Shown here piece by piece: positions 35,440 to 44,520 of a stretch of DNA of 64,000 nt; the first letter of the stretch is position 1; every line of letters starts with the position of its first letter. This stretch comes from an uncultured Paracoccaceae bacterium (GTDB lineage: Bacteria; Pseudomonadota; Alphaproteobacteria; Rhodobacterales; Rhodobacteraceae): the NCBI GenBank assembly GCA_913061275.1, contig CAJXSR010000002.1, forward strand, positions 175,334 to 239,333, in the 5' to 3' direction. The notes beneath the pieces are model-generated. The model did not search any database. It worked only from the letters and a program-made list of their open reading frames with translations, and was not told the DNA's origin. The position numbers and the translations under genes were made by a program.

Positions 35440-36960
35440 TTAGTATGGCAACCTTGAACATGTTTCCTCTTTTGAACCCAAACTGCCTTCACCGCGCTTC
35501 GTATCAACAAGTGTTGCGCGGCCTGTACTAGAGTTAACACCCGCGACTTTCCAGATAACCAGCCCAAGACCCATAAGTACTTTTTGGTTTATTCGTTGCC
35601 CTACATAGATATGTTTACAAGCAGTATTTGTGGATTTCGATGGCGTAGTAGAAGAAAGTTCTTTCTTCAGTTGTTCTATCTTCTTCTTCGCACTTTTCAA
35701 TTCATTTGAATTCAATGCTTGTAGTGCCTGAAGTTCAGCAAGCTGAAATTCTGCAATAGAGAACGTAACGGGTTCGCCTTGCAAATTCAAGAAACCCATA
35801 TTCTTACCATCTTGACCGAAAGTAACTCTCAATAGGTTTCCGGTAAATTTAATGGAGTGATAAATAGCAGGAACAATAATGTATCCATATCCATCTATGA
35901 CACCCCTTTTTCCATTGTTTTCAAAGGTAGCGAGCTGCTTGTCATTGTAATTATAAATTAAATCGACTTCTTTACCATCAAAGATAATGTTCCCGTCAAA
36001 ATCCATAACACCATAAAGGCCATCTTGACGAAATACGGTCGTTGTCACATCGTCATAAATTGTAAATATTGTTTGATAAATTGGCTCAACTATCCATTCA
36101 CCTTTCGTGTTAATAATACCAGATTTTCCATTCATTTGAGCAGTGGTAACATCGTGTTTTGTAAAATCAGACGAAGACTCGAACCTAGCAGGAAATGCCA
36201 TCTTCCCAGATCTATTAATGTATCCATATTTGTCTTTAACTTTAACTAAAGCAAGGCCATTTGCGCTGAAGTTCGATGCGTATGAAAAGGTCGGTGCGAT
36301 TTCCCAGTTACCCTGCTCATTAATAAAGCCCCACTTTTTCTTGGTTTCGTGCTCAGCAGCTACTAAACCTAAACTGAATTCGTTTACGTAAATTGTGTCG
36401 TATTTTATTGGAACAATAATTTTCCCATCTGTATTTATGAAGCCGTATTTTTTTAATACTTTCACTTTAGCAAATCCATTTCGAAATGCAGCTGCGCGAT
36501 CAAATTTTGGAAATACTGCCCATTCACCTCGCACATTTACATATCCCCATTTCCCATTGATACGAACTCTTGCAAGGGGGTGGCCTTTTCTTGTAAAATC
36601 TTTTGCAAGGTCAAACGTTGGACCGATTAACCATGTTCCGTTTCTATTCAAAAGTCCGTACTTTCCGCTATGCTTAATTGCGGTAGTCTTATCGTTTTCT
36701 CGAAAGCCACTACCACCTTCAAAAATCTTTCGGGTTACTGCTGTTCCCGATTGGTCTATTAATAGACACCGCCCACCGAAATCAGGGCAGTGCATTTCTA
36801 TTCTCTCGTTCGATGATAACTCTCTCAGAAACTCCACCTTAGGGCCATTAGAATTTAGGGTAGGTTGAGCAACAGTGCTAGTTGTCCACAATGACAATAG
36901 TGCAAAAGCAGTTAGAACAATAGCAAGTGGAAGCTTGATTTTACAAAATAGAGAGTACAT
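35440..36960 (-). CDS. Exported WG-repeat protein
   Basis: 506 residues. A signal peptide (KIKLPLAIVLTAFALLSLW, cleavage near TVAQ) leads to about nine WG-type beta repeats of roughly 35-45 residues, e.g. KYGLLNRNGTWLIGPTFD, KWGYVNVRGEWAVFPKFD and KWGFINEQGNWEIAPTF. Then a coiled coil at about 405-440 (LQALNSNELKSAKKKIEQL) and a C-terminal small domain with two Cys. WG repeats form beta-sheet scaffolds of unknown function. AGGA lies 7 bp before the ATG at 36960, though the frame stays open through the 7-bp repeats upstream. AT-rich, unlike its neighbours. Confidence 0.85.
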   Translation of the reverse strand: MYSLFCKIKLPLAIVLTAFALLSLWTTSTVAQPTLNSNGPKVEFLRELSSNERIEMHCPDFGGRCLLIDQSGTAVTRKIFEGGSGFRENDKTTAIKHSGKYGLLNRNGTWLIGPTFDLAKDFTRKGHPLARVRINGKWGYVNVRGEWAVFPKFDRAAAFRNGFAKVKVLKKYGFINTDGKIIVPIKYDTIYVNEFSLGLVAAEHETKKKWGFINEQGNWEIAPTFSYASNFSANGLALVKVKDKYGYINRSGKMAFPARFESSSDFTKHDVTTAQMNGKSGIINTKGEWIVEPIYQTIFTIYDDVTTTVFRQDGLYGVMDFDGNIIFDGKEVDLIYNYNDKQLATFENNGKRGVIDGYGYIIVPAIYHSIKFTGNLLRVTFGQDGKNMGFLNLQGEPVTFSIAEFQLAELQALQALNSNELKSAKKKIEQLKKELSSTTPSKSTNTACKHIYVGQRINQKVLMGLGLVIWKVAGVNSSTGRATLVDTKRGEGSLGSKEETCSRLPY

Positions 36961-37006
36961 GAAATTTCCTACAATAAGGGTTTTAATAATAGTTAACTTG
37001 TAACTA

Positions 37007-37066
<60 letters not shown>

Positions 37067-37301
37067 GCTGTAAGTACTTAATTCCGCCTGAATGCAATTA
37101 TTCAAGAAAAACCTGTTCCGCTGGTGATGCCCCGATTTTGATTAGAGTAAACTTGTCGCTATGGGCTCAAAGCAGACGTCTGTACTTGAGATTAATGTGA
37201 TTATGTTGCTGTGATTTTCACATTATAAGGTGAAAAGGTGCAACATTTGGTGCAACACGTTATTTTAGAGTCTTGTAATAGATTGATTTAAAAGGGGTTT
37301 T

Positions 37302-37361
37302 TTAATAACCCGCCCCATCCATCATCGGTTCTACCGAAAGTATTTTTGCTTTTTGTGCCAT
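37302..37361 (-). pseudogene. Relic of the dusA 5' end
   Basis: Reads MAQKAKILSVEPMMDGAGY then stop on the minus strand. KILSVEPMMD lines up with the dusA start (LSIAPMMDWTD), including identical bases CCGATGATGGA. After PMMD the similarity ends. This is the native upstream end of dusA left behind when an element inserted, on the same strand and 2.5 kb upstream of the intact gene. No clear ribosome site precedes its ATG. Confidence 0.75.
37318..37328. other. Attachment-site core in the dusA relic (element right end)
   Basis: TCCATCATCGG, a direct repeat of 34794-34804. Together the two copies bound an element of about 2.52 kb. Beside it, GGGTT...AACCC (about 37296-37310) could form a short hairpin. 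Confidence 0.65.
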
Positions 37362-37542
37362 GATGGAGGTCTAGCAGATAAAATCAGCGGGTGAAATGGG
37401 GAGTTATTAAATTACTAGACTAGTTTACTGGTTTAGAGTATTCAGTGTAATATATTGATAAATAACATAAATTTTAAGAATGAAGAAAATCACATACTTT
37501 GAAGTTCTGCATCAGTGTAGAAAGTTGAATTTGCCAAGCAGA
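37362..37542. other. AT-rich gap right of the dusA relic
   Basis: No convincing gene. A 43-codon plus-strand ORF from 37480 (MKKITYFEVLHQ) overlaps the opposing membrane-protein gene and has no recognisable family. Nothing else is seen. Confidence 0.3.
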
Positions 37543-37947
37543 TTATTTGAATTTATTTTTTGCGCGATTTTGAATGGTAGTAACGGCATTCTGAAACCCG
37601 TATGCAATTAGAAACCCAAGGGAAATTGCAGGTAAATCAACAGTCTGAGCCAGGCTGGGTAAGCCAATTAATATTTGTAAAAGTAACCATAGGATTAAAC
37701 CAACCATTGCAACCCCGGCCAGTATGAACAACGGGTTTTGCCATTTTGCGGATTTATTGAATTTAGATGCAATTTTTATCAGGCTTAGGCCAATAAGGAA
37801 TGCCAAAAGTATGGTTTTGTAAAATGTCAAAATCGATAAATCCTGTTGTTCACCTGAAAGTAAAACAGCAATAGAGGCGTTCTTTTGCCGATGCAAGCAA
37901 AGCGTGTTTGACGTGGCGCATTTGGGTGCTAATTTAGCGCTAACCAA
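37543..37947 (-). CDS. Small membrane protein, start uncertain
   Basis: Up to 134 residues with three likely membrane helices (TILLAFLIGLSLIKIA, LFILAGVAMVGLILWLLLQIL, and ISLGFLIAYGFQNA) and a basic C-terminus (NRAKNKFK). I do not recognise a family. The first 38 residues (MVSAKLAPKCATSN and on) look non-coding and lie over the gloA promoter, so translation may begin near the TTG at about 37830. It is divergent from gloA. Confidence 0.5.
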   Translation of the reverse strand: MVSAKLAPKCATSNTLCLHRQKNASIAVLLSGEQQDLSILTFYKTILLAFLIGLSLIKIASKFNKSAKWQNPLFILAGVAMVGLILWLLLQILIGLPSLAQTVDLPAISLGFLIAYGFQNAVTTIQNRAKNKFK

Positions 37948-37961
37948 TTAGGAGAACTGAA

Positions 37962-38405
37962 ATGAATTTTGCCCATACTATGATCCGCGTTGCTGATCTG
38001 GATGTCTCGCTGGACTTTTGGTGCAACAAGATGGGGCTGATTGAAACGCATCGTAAAGAAGTGCCTGCGGGTAGGTTTACTTTGGTGTTTTTGGCAGCAC
38101 CAGACGATGAAGGAATCGCACTTGAAAACAAAGCACCTGAGTTAGAGCTAACTTATAATTGGGACTCTGATGAGGTTTTGGAAACAGGTCGCAGTTGGGG
38201 CCATCTGGCATATCATTATGACAATATATATGAGGCCTGTAATGACTTGATGGATAAAGGCGTTGTTATCAACCGCCCGCCGCGTGATGGACATATCGCA
38301 TTTGTGAAATCCCCCGACAATATATCGGTTGAATTGATACAAAAAGGCGGACCTTTGCAACCTGTAGAACCATGGGCATCGATGGAAAATGTGGGCGATT
38401 GGTAA
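37962..38405 (+). CDS. gloA: Lactoylglutathione lyase (glyoxalase I)
   Basis: Isomerises the methylglyoxal-glutathione hemithioacetal to S-lactoylglutathione. 147 residues. The four metal ligands are in place: H5 (FAHTMIRV), E62 (LELTYNW), H81 (WGHLAY) and E124 (SVELIQ). The start has AGGAG upstream. The end overlaps the sugar dehydrogenase gene by 17 bp, suggesting coupling. Confidence 0.94.
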   Translation: MNFAHTMIRVADLDVSLDFWCNKMGLIETHRKEVPAGRFTLVFLAAPDDEGIALENKAPELELTYNWDSDEVLETGRSWGHLAYHYDNIYEACNDLMDKGVVINRPPRDGHIAFVKSPDNISVELIQKGGPLQPVEPWASMENVGDW

Positions 38406-39465
38406 AAATCTATACCTTGCACTGTTTTTATTGTTGCAGGTTCAAGCTGTAAACGGTGCTGATGTTTTAAAGCATGATACAGGTGTTGTGCAAATTACGC
38501 CTGTTATTGAAAACTTATACACGCCTTGGGCAGTTGGTTTTTTACCAAACGGGGGCTTACTTATCACTGAACGTGATGGTGCGCTCATCCATTTCAAGGA
38601 TGGCGTACGTCATAAAGTTAGTGGTGTGCCGCAGGTTTTCGCCAAGGGGCAGGGTGGGTTGCTGGATGTGGTTGTCGCCCGCGATTTTGCGCAAACACGC
38701 ATGATTTTTCTGACATTTGCAGAACCGCATGGAAAGCGGGCTGGTAGTGCATTAGCAACGGCACGGCTTTCGAAAGATGCGTCAAAGCTAGTGGATTTGC
38801 GTGTTATTTACCGCCAGAAACACCCTTCTAATGAGACAGGGCACTTTGGGTCGCGTGTGGTAGAGGGCAGGGATGGTTGGTTATATGTAACAGTTGGCGA
38901 TCGGGGCGACAGGCCAAAAGCGCAAAGCCTTGCACATCATAATGGCAAAGTAATGCGTGTTCGGCGCGACGGTGGGGGCAGTGCAATATATTCGCACGGT
39001 CATCGTAACCCGCAAGGGGCGACATTGGATTTGCAGGGGCAGTTGTGGACTGTTGAACACGGCCCCAAAGGTGGAGATGAAGTGAACAGGCCAGAGCAGA
39101 GTAAAAATTATGGTTGGCCCGTTATTTCATATGGGCGCCACTATACGGGCGGCAAAGTGGGTGAAGGCCATGTAAAAACTGGTATGGAGCAGCCCATGTA
39201 TTATTGGGATCCATCTATCGCACCCTCTGGCATGATGATTTATTCAGGTAAGTTATGGCCAGAATGGAAGGGCGATATTTTTGTTGGTTCACTGAAGTTT
39301 GATCTGATCTCTCGTCTAGAACGCGACGGCAGTAAAGTTATTGCGGAAGAACGTTTATTCAGAGGGAAGTACAATCGCATCCGCGATGTTCGTGAAGCCC
39401 CAGGCGGGTCGATCTATTTTTTGGCAGCAGGTGATGGGGTGCTATACCGTATTGTGCCGCAATAA
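38389..39465 (+). CDS. PQQ-dependent sugar dehydrogenase (glucose/sorbosone dehydrogenase family)
   Basis: Periplasmic six-bladed beta-propeller, 358 residues. A signal peptide (NLYLALFLLLQVQAVNG) is followed by TPWAVGFLPNGGLLITERDG, GQGGLLDVVV, GHFGSRVVEGRDGWLYVTVGDRG and HRNPQGATLD, the usual Asd/GSDH signatures. Family members oxidise aldose sugars with PQQ; the substrate and the PQQ supply are unknown here. The ATG lies inside gloA, overlapping by 17 bp. A GTG one codon later is an alternative start. Confidence 0.9.
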   Translation: MWAIGKNLYLALFLLLQVQAVNGADVLKHDTGVVQITPVIENLYTPWAVGFLPNGGLLITERDGALIHFKDGVRHKVSGVPQVFAKGQGGLLDVVVARDFAQTRMIFLTFAEPHGKRAGSALATARLSKDASKLVDLRVIYRQKHPSNETGHFGSRVVEGRDGWLYVTVGDRGDRPKAQSLAHHNGKVMRVRRDGGGSAIYSHGHRNPQGATLDLQGQLWTVEHGPKGGDEVNRPEQSKNYGWPVISYGRHYTGGKVGEGHVKTGMEQPMYYWDPSIAPSGMMIYSGKLWPEWKGDIFVGSLKFDLISRLERDGSKVIAEERLFRGKYNRIRDVREAPGGSIYFLAAGDGVLYRIVPQ

Positions 39466-39477
39466 ATATGCGCGCGA

Positions 39478-40635
39478 TTAAATCCTTGCCAACGCCTGTT
39501 CCAGATCACGGATCAAATCATCGGCATCTTCAATCCCGATTGATAGGCGCAACAGGGTTGGGTCTACGGGAAAGCCATCACCAGAGACGGTTTTGCGATG
39601 TTCAATCAGGCTTTCAACACCACCAAGGGATGTTGCGGGATAGAAAACCTGACAGAAACGGGCAACATCAATGGCGGCCTGTTCGCCGTTTTTGACTAGG
39701 ATCGACATCATGCCGCCGAACTGCCCGCCGGTTTGACGTTTGGCAATGGCGTGCCCCTTATGGGATGGTAAGCCTGGGTAAAGTACTGCGGTTAATTTTG
39801 GGTGGCCTTCGAAATGGTTTGCGATGGCCAGTGCATTTTTGGTGGCTTTTTCCACGCGTAGGAACAGTGTGCGCATACCGCGTATTAGCAACCACGCATC
39901 AAACGAATGTAGCACGGTGCCTTGCAGGTTTCTGACAGTCCAGATGTCATCCCAATATTGCCCGACCTCTCGTACCGACAAAACCCCTGCGGTGATGTCG
40001 GAGTGGCCGTTTAGGTATTTGGTGGCGGAATGAAAAGATATGTCTGCCCCCAGATCAAGTGCGCGTGTGACACAAGGTGGTGTGCCTGTGCAATCTGTTA
40101 CCAGCTTGGCACCAGCATCATGTGCAATTTTTGCGGCCGCAGATATATCGGTGACTTCCCAGTCTGGATTGTTAGGGGACTCTACCCAAACCAGTTGGGT
40201 TTCACCCTTGCGAACTACGGCGGCCATTTCATCAAGATTACTCGCAGAGTAATAACTTACTTCCAGTCTATTGCGGGCGTGGTACATTTTGAATTGGTTT
40301 AAAACACCGTGGTACATTACTTTGGGTACAACCACATGCGCACCTGAGGGTAGGTGTTCTATCACCGCGTTTGCGGCTGACATGCCAGAGGCGAACAGCA
40401 TGGTTTCACTTGCATCTTCAAGGTCTGCGATAATTGCTTCGGCATGTGCAGTGGTCTGGTTGCCGTCTCGGCGATACCCATAGGGCTTTTCAACTTCGTA
40501 ATTTTCATTGCGGGCGTATGTGGCCGCAGGCTGAATAGGGGGAACAACTGCCCCTGTTTCAGTGTCTCTAAAGTGTAAAGCTTGTGCCAATCGGGTTGCA
40601 GGTGACAGTTTTTGATTGGTGGTGGATTTTGTCAT
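39478..40635 (-). CDS. Trans-sulfuration PLP enzyme (cystathionine gamma-synthase/beta-lyase family)
   Basis: 385 residues, Cys/Met metabolism PLP family. The PLP-binding Lys is K206 (HSATKYLNGHSD); other signatures are YGYRRDGNQTTAHAEAIIADLE and FASGMSAANAVI. Which reaction it runs (cystathionine synthesis, cleavage, or a related sulfhydrylation) cannot be told by eye. The Asp that usually stacks on PLP appears as D181 in VTDCTGTPPCVT. It follows gpt by 3 bp and fabI-gpt before it, on one strand. Confidence 0.88.
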   Translation of the reverse strand: MTKSTTNQKLSPATRLAQALHFRDTETGAVVPPIQPAATYARNENYEVEKPYGYRRDGNQTTAHAEAIIADLEDASETMLFASGMSAANAVIEHLPSGAHVVVPKVMYHGVLNQFKMYHARNRLEVSYYSASNLDEMAAVVRKGETQLVWVESPNNPDWEVTDISAAAKIAHDAGAKLVTDCTGTPPCVTRALDLGADISFHSATKYLNGHSDITAGVLSVREVGQYWDDIWTVRNLQGTVLHSFDAWLLIRGMRTLFLRVEKATKNALAIANHFEGHPKLTAVLYPGLPSHKGHAIAKRQTGGQFGGMMSILVKNGEQAAIDVARFCQVFYPATSLGGVESLIEHRKTVSGDGFPVDPTLLRLSIGIEDADDLIRDLEQALARI

Positions 40636-40638
40636 GGG

Positions 40639-41139
40639 TCAGACGCCCCTATAAGGCTCTACATATTGCAACGCCATATCCCAAGGAAAGAATATCCATG
40701 TGTCTTGACTGACTTCGGTAATAAATGTGTCGACCATATCGCGGCCTTCGGGTTTGGCGTAGACAGTAGCGAAATGGGCGTTTGGATATAGCTCACGCAC
40801 CAGACGCAGGGTTTTGCCACTATCGACCAGGTCGTCAATAATTAAGATACCTGTGCCGTCACCAATGATGCCAGCATCAGGTGCTTTTAGAACTTCAGCT
40901 TCGGATTGATCTTGGTGACTGTATGATTTCACGCTGACAGTATCGACTGTACGCACATCCAGTTCGCGTGCGATAATCATTGCAGGGGCCATGCCGCCAC
41001 GTGTGATTGCCACAATGGCTTTCCATGACCCGTCATGGGGGCCCTTGCCATCAAGACGCCACGCCAAAGCGCGGCTGTCTCGGTGAATTTGATCCCAGCT
41101 AATGTGAAAGCCTTTTTCGTGGGGTAAGCGTTCGGTCAT
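40639..41139 (-). CDS. gpt: Xanthine-guanine phosphoribosyltransferase
   Basis: Purine salvage: transfers phosphoribose from PRPP to guanine, xanthine or hypoxanthine. 166 residues with the PRPP motif [14 protein letters not shown], the TRGGM loop near residue 47 and the C-terminal IFFPWD purine-contact motif. It shares one base with the fabI stop region and is 3 bp before the PLP enzyme gene, so all three form one transcript. Confidence 0.92.
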   Translation of the reverse strand: MTERLPHEKGFHISWDQIHRDSRALAWRLDGKGPHDGSWKAIVAITRGGMAPAMIIARELDVRTVDTVSVKSYSHQDQSEAEVLKAPDAGIIGDGTGILIIDDLVDSGKTLRLVRELYPNAHFATVYAKPEGRDMVDTFITEVSQDTWIFFPWDMALQYVEPYRGV

Positions 41140-41957
41140 TATTTACGTCCTGTTGCAACATCTATATCGGGTGCGTCTTCGGCTTTCATACCAACCACGT
41201 GATAACCTGCATCTACGTGTAGGTTTTCACCTGTTACGCCTGATGCAAGGTCTGACAAAAGATACAGGGCAGATTTACCCACATCATCCGTGGTGACATT
41301 GCGGCGAAGCGGTGAGTTTAATTCGTTCCATTTCAGGATATACCGAAAATCGCCTATGCCAGATGCAGCCAAAGTTTTGATTGGGCCAGCGGATAGAGCG
41401 TTTACGCGAATGTTTTTTGGCCCTAAATCCATCGCCATATATTTAACAGAAGCTTCAAGACCTGCTTTGGCTATCCCCATGACGTTGTAATGCGGCATGA
41501 CCATTTCAGCACCATAATATGTAAGCGTTAAAAGGGAACCGCCATTTGGCATCATTTTTTCGGCGCGCTGGGTAACTGCAGTAAATGAATAGACTGAAAT
41601 ATCCATCGTCATGCGAAAGTTTGCAGCTGATGTATCTACATATCTGCCGCGAAGTTCGTTTTTATCGGAAAAACCTATTGCGTGGACAACAAAATCAAGA
41701 GAGCCCCATTTTTCTTTCAAGGTATCAAATAATGTATCGATTGAGTCAGGGTTCGTGACATCGCATTCCAACACAATATCGCAATCAATACTTTCGGCCA
41801 GCGGGCGTACCCGTTTGCCTAAAGCTTCACCTTGATATGAGAATGCCATCTCCGCACCTTGCGCAGCACATGCCCGTGCAATTCCCCAAGCAATAGACTT
41901 ATCATTGGCGACCCCCATAATTAATCCACGTTTGCCAGCCATAATTCCTTGCGACAT
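41139..41957 (-). CDS. fabI: Enoyl-[acyl-carrier-protein] reductase (NADH)
   Basis: Last step of the fatty-acid elongation cycle. 272 residues of the SDR fold: [17 protein letters not shown] at the NAD site, and the catalytic Tyr157-x6-Lys164 ([13 protein letters not shown]). The C-terminus carries a short extension ([11 protein letters not shown]). It is divergent from pdxH across a 153-bp gap that must hold both promoters. Confidence 0.95.
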   Translation of the reverse strand: MSQGIMAGKRGLIMGVANDKSIAWGIARACAAQGAEMAFSYQGEALGKRVRPLAESIDCDIVLECDVTNPDSIDTLFDTLKEKWGSLDFVVHAIGFSDKNELRGRYVDTSAANFRMTMDISVYSFTAVTQRAEKMMPNGGSLLTLTYYGAEMVMPHYNVMGIAKAGLEASVKYMAMDLGPKNIRVNALSAGPIKTLAASGIGDFRYILKWNELNSPLRRNVTTDDVGKSALYLLSDLASGVTGENLHVDAGYHVVGMKAEDAPDIDVATGRK

Positions 41958-42110
41958 TGGTTTTCCTATCCCCAGTATTTCCCCTGTTGTTTACGATAAC
42001 GTCAGGTAAGCTACAAGACTAGGAAAATAGTTAGTGGAAGTTCATTTAAGAGGCTTGAAGCTGAAACGTAAAAGTCTAGGTTACCATCCTGACAAGTAGG
42101 AGAAGTTGTT

Positions 42111-42716
42111 ATGTCTGATAGAACCGGGATATTTGCTGGAGATGATCCGTTTGAGATAGCGCGCAACTGGTTGGCCGAGGCGCAAGCCGTAGAGGTTAAT
42201 GACCCGACTGCAATGGCGCTTTCAACGGTAGATGCGGATGGAATGCCGAATGCGCGGATGGTTTTATTAAAAGATATAGAGGATGATGCGTTTGTTTTTT
42301 ATACGAATTATGGCAGCGTAAAGGCGCAAGAGTTGGATGCGACGGGTAAAGCTGCATTTGTTTTGCACTGGAAATCTTTACGTCGCCAAATTCGGGTGCG
42401 CGGTTTGGTTAGCAAGGTTGATGGGGCCGAGGCTGATGCTTATTTTAAGTCGCGAGATTTGGGCAGTCGCATTGGTGCTTATGCAAGCAGGCAATCCGAA
42501 GTGCTTGATAAAAAAACAACTTTGGTGAAACGGGTTGCGAAGTATACTGCGAAATTGGGTGTGAATCCCCCGCGCCCTGAATTTTGGGGCGGGTTTCGAA
42601 TCAAACCAGTGGAAATTGAGTTTTGGGCTGATGGCGCATTTCGCTTACATGACCGCTTTAGGTGGACGCTTGACGTTAACGTAAAGACCTACACAAAAGT
42701 TAGACTCAACCCTTGA
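42111..42716 (+). CDS. pdxH: Pyridoxamine 5'-phosphate oxidase
   Basis: FMN enzyme producing pyridoxal 5'-phosphate, the cofactor of the trans-sulfuration enzyme nearby. 201 residues; signatures are [33 protein letters not shown], the [18 protein letters not shown] segment ([14 protein letters not shown]) and the C-terminal [19 protein letters not shown] precedes the ATG by 8 bp. Confidence 0.95.
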   Translation: MSDRTGIFAGDDPFEIARNWLAEAQAVEVNDPTAMALSTVDADGMPNARMVLLKDIEDDAFVFYTNYGSVKAQELDATGKAAFVLHWKSLRRQIRVRGLVSKVDGAEADAYFKSRDLGSRIGAYASRQSEVLDKKTTLVKRVAKYTAKLGVNPPRPEFWGGFRIKPVEIEFWADGAFRLHDRFRWTLDVNVKTYTKVRLNP

Positions 42717-42879
42717 TTGCGGCTATATATAAGGTAGAGTTACTTGCGAATGTATTTAAGGACAAAATGTCACTAAAATAATAGTAGGACATGTAAATGT
42801 TGATTTTTTATCTTTAATTTACTTAAATTCGTTGTCTTTTTTTGTGCAACAAATAAGATATGACTGGGTGGTAAAGTGA

Positions 42880-43401
42880 ATGCAGAAGAAAACAGGTACA
42901 GTAAAGTGGTTTGATGCCGCAAAAGGATTTGGTTTCGTTGTAGATGAAGACGGCGGCCAAGATATTCTTTTGCACGCAAATGTTTTGCGTAACTATGGCC
43001 ACAGTTCGGTGACAGAAGGTACTAAAATAGAAATTATGGTTGTTGCATCGGACAGAGGGCAACAAGCAACCGAAATAGTGCATATGGAGCAATCCGTAAG
43101 TGAGCCAGACGCCGCATTGCGTGGATTGGAAGAGGCAGGGATTGACCTGTCAACATTGTCAGAGCATTCTGACTTAATTCCAGCGCGTGTTAAGTGGTTT
43201 GACAAGGTGAAAGGTTTTGGGTTTCTAAATGTATTTGAAAGCACAGAGGATATATTCGTCCATGCAGAAGTTTTGCGTGGCTATGGGTTTTCTGAATTTC
43301 AACAAGGCGAAGCGGTTAGTATCAGAACTGCAACTGGGCCGCGCGGCAAACTTGCGATTGAAATACGATCGTGGGATTTTGCAGCAGAAAACAAAACATA
43401 G
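42880..43401 (+). CDS. Cold-shock protein with two CSD domains
   Basis: 173 residues with two OB-fold cold-shock domains: 4-68 (GTVKWFDAAKGFGFV, DILLHANVL) and about 98-165 (ARVKWFDKVKGFGFLN, DIFVHAEVL), joined by an acidic linker (SVSEPDAALRGLEEAGIDL). RNP1 and RNP2 aromatic residues are kept in both. It binds single-stranded nucleic acid and probably acts as an RNA chaperone. The 163-bp upstream gap is AT-rich and could give a long 5' leader. It overlaps the DUF192 gene by 23 bp. Confidence 0.93.
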   Translation: MQKKTGTVKWFDAAKGFGFVVDEDGGQDILLHANVLRNYGHSSVTEGTKIEIMVVASDRGQQATEIVHMEQSVSEPDAALRGLEEAGIDLSTLSEHSDLIPARVKWFDKVKGFGFLNVFESTEDIFVHAEVLRGYGFSEFQQGEAVSIRTATGPRGKLAIEIRSWDFAAENKT

Positions 43402-43864
43402 CTTTTTAATATTATCAGTATTGGCGTTATCTGCGGGTCAGGCAATGGCCGTGTGTTCTTATGACCACATTCAGGTAAAGACGGTAAACAACAATATCGC
43501 GGCATTTACTATTGAGGTTGCAAGCACAAATAAAACCAGATCAAAAGGCTTGATGCAGCGTGATTCCATGCCAAAATTTTCGGGAATGCTATTTGTATAT
43601 AATGCGCCTCAAAAAGTAAGCTTTTGGATGCGTAACACGCTTATTCCGCTTGATATGATTTTTGCAGATGAAACAGGGGCTGTTGTTAAAGTACACAGTA
43701 ATGCGATACCGTTGGATGAGACGCCTATTTTCGGGGGCAATGCAATTTTCGCAGTTCTGGAAATAAACGGTGGCATGGCCGAAAAAATGAGCATCGGCTC
43801 TGGGGCAATGTTGCAGCATCAGTCTTTTTCACAAGAAACCGCAGCTTGGCCGTGTAAAAATTAA
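43379..43864 (+). CDS. DUF192 family protein, exported
   Basis: About 161 residues. A signal peptide (HSFLILSVLALSAGQAMA) precedes the DUF192 domain with its typical TRSKGLMQRDSMP, GMLFVY and VSFWMRNTLIPLDMIF motifs. The family function is unknown. No ATG is available close by; the TTG at 43379 gives a clean signal peptide and overlaps the end of the cold-shock gene by 23 bp, an arrangement common in Rhodobacterales. A long in-frame extension into the cold-shock gene is rejected. Confidence 0.85.
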   Translation: MQQKTKHSFLILSVLALSAGQAMAVCSYDHIQVKTVNNNIAAFTIEVASTNKTRSKGLMQRDSMPKFSGMLFVYNAPQKVSFWMRNTLIPLDMIFADETGAVVKVHSNAIPLDETPIFGGNAIFAVLEINGGMAEKMSIGSGAMLQHQSFSQETAAWPCKN

Positions 43865-43922
43865 TTTTGATGTCACTTTAGGCTTTTCATTTGTTCACAA
43901 CCAATTTAAACCCCGCGACAGT

Positions 43923-43999
43923 CGGGGCGTGGCGCAGTCTGGTAGCGCACTTGTTTTGGGTACAAGGGGTCGTTGGTTCGAATCCAGCCGTCCCGACCA
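43923..43999 (+). tRNA. tRNA-Pro (anticodon TGG)
   Basis: 77 nt with an encoded CCA. The acceptor arms CGGGGCG and CGTCCCG pair over 7 bp; D-arm GCGCAGTCTGGTAGCGC, anticodon stem CTTGT/ACAAG with loop TTTGGGT, and T-arm GGTTCGAATCC are all regular. Confidence 0.97.
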
Positions 44000-44378
44000 T
44001 TTTTAAAATGTTATCGTTTTGTGTACTGATTTGGGATGTGCAAAGCACAGCCTTTGTTGGGGGTATATTTGACCTAAGGTAACTTTTCGCGCGAAAGAAT
44101 ATTTACATCTTTTTGTGTATCAAATCTTTGGATTATTAAGATACAGATTCGCACCTTATGCAAAGTTGTCTTTGGGATCACCTGACGGACATAAGAAAGG
44201 TAATAACACGTTTTATAATTTGGTTTTTTTATGGAATCGGTCGGTTTTACGGTTCGGCACTTTTTTGCCTGAAATTAGCCACATTTCCGCCCCACTTTGT
44301 TCTGGCTCTGTATTAATTTTTATAGGTCAACATCTAAATCTGTCAAATTTGATAATATTTACGTTGACCTGTGGTGGT
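44000..44378. other. Long gap between tRNA-Pro and nrdJ
   Basis: No coding frame looks real here: short ORFs have no family features. No B12-box-like motif is seen, so a cobalamin riboswitch is not supported. Probable nrdJ 5' region; the only clear elements are the paired palindromes at 44379-44428. Confidence 0.4.
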
Positions 44379-44428
44379 CACATAGTACAACTTGTGCAAG
44401 TCGATACATAGCCCACTACATGTAGTAG
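44379..44428 (+). promoter_or_regulatory. Two candidate NrdR boxes upstream of nrdJ
   Basis: Box 1 (44379-44396) has imperfect symmetry (CACA...TGTG). Box 2 (44413-44428) contains a perfect 12-bp palindrome ACTACA-TGTAGT. The centres are 33 bp apart, about three helical turns; tandem NrdR sites with about this spacing (consensus ACACWATATATWGTGT) are usual ahead of ribonucleotide reductase genes. The match to the consensus is partial. Confidence 0.45.
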
Positions 44429-44520
44429 GGGATGGGCAGGGGCGGCGTTAAAAAAAGTTGGAACTAGGCACGCCAAAATTATTGGTGAAGCATAAAGTAT
44501 CCTGAATGATAGGGGCTAAT

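Noticed and set aside
43229..43378. Extended start of the DUF192 protein inside the cold-shock gene.
   Set aside because: The extra 50 residues are out-of-frame cold-shock sequence; the signal peptide fits the TTG at 43379.
43923..43999. tRNA-Pro genes as integration sites for islands.
   Set aside because: Neither tRNA-Pro has a repeated 3' end nearby, and flanking genes look like core genes.
43891..44082. Open frame covering tRNA-Pro(TGG).
   Set aside because: It overlaps the whole tRNA gene; a chance frame.
44000..44520. Cobalamin riboswitch upstream of the B12-dependent nrdJ.
   Set aside because: No B12-box-like sequence or convincing conserved fold could be seen.
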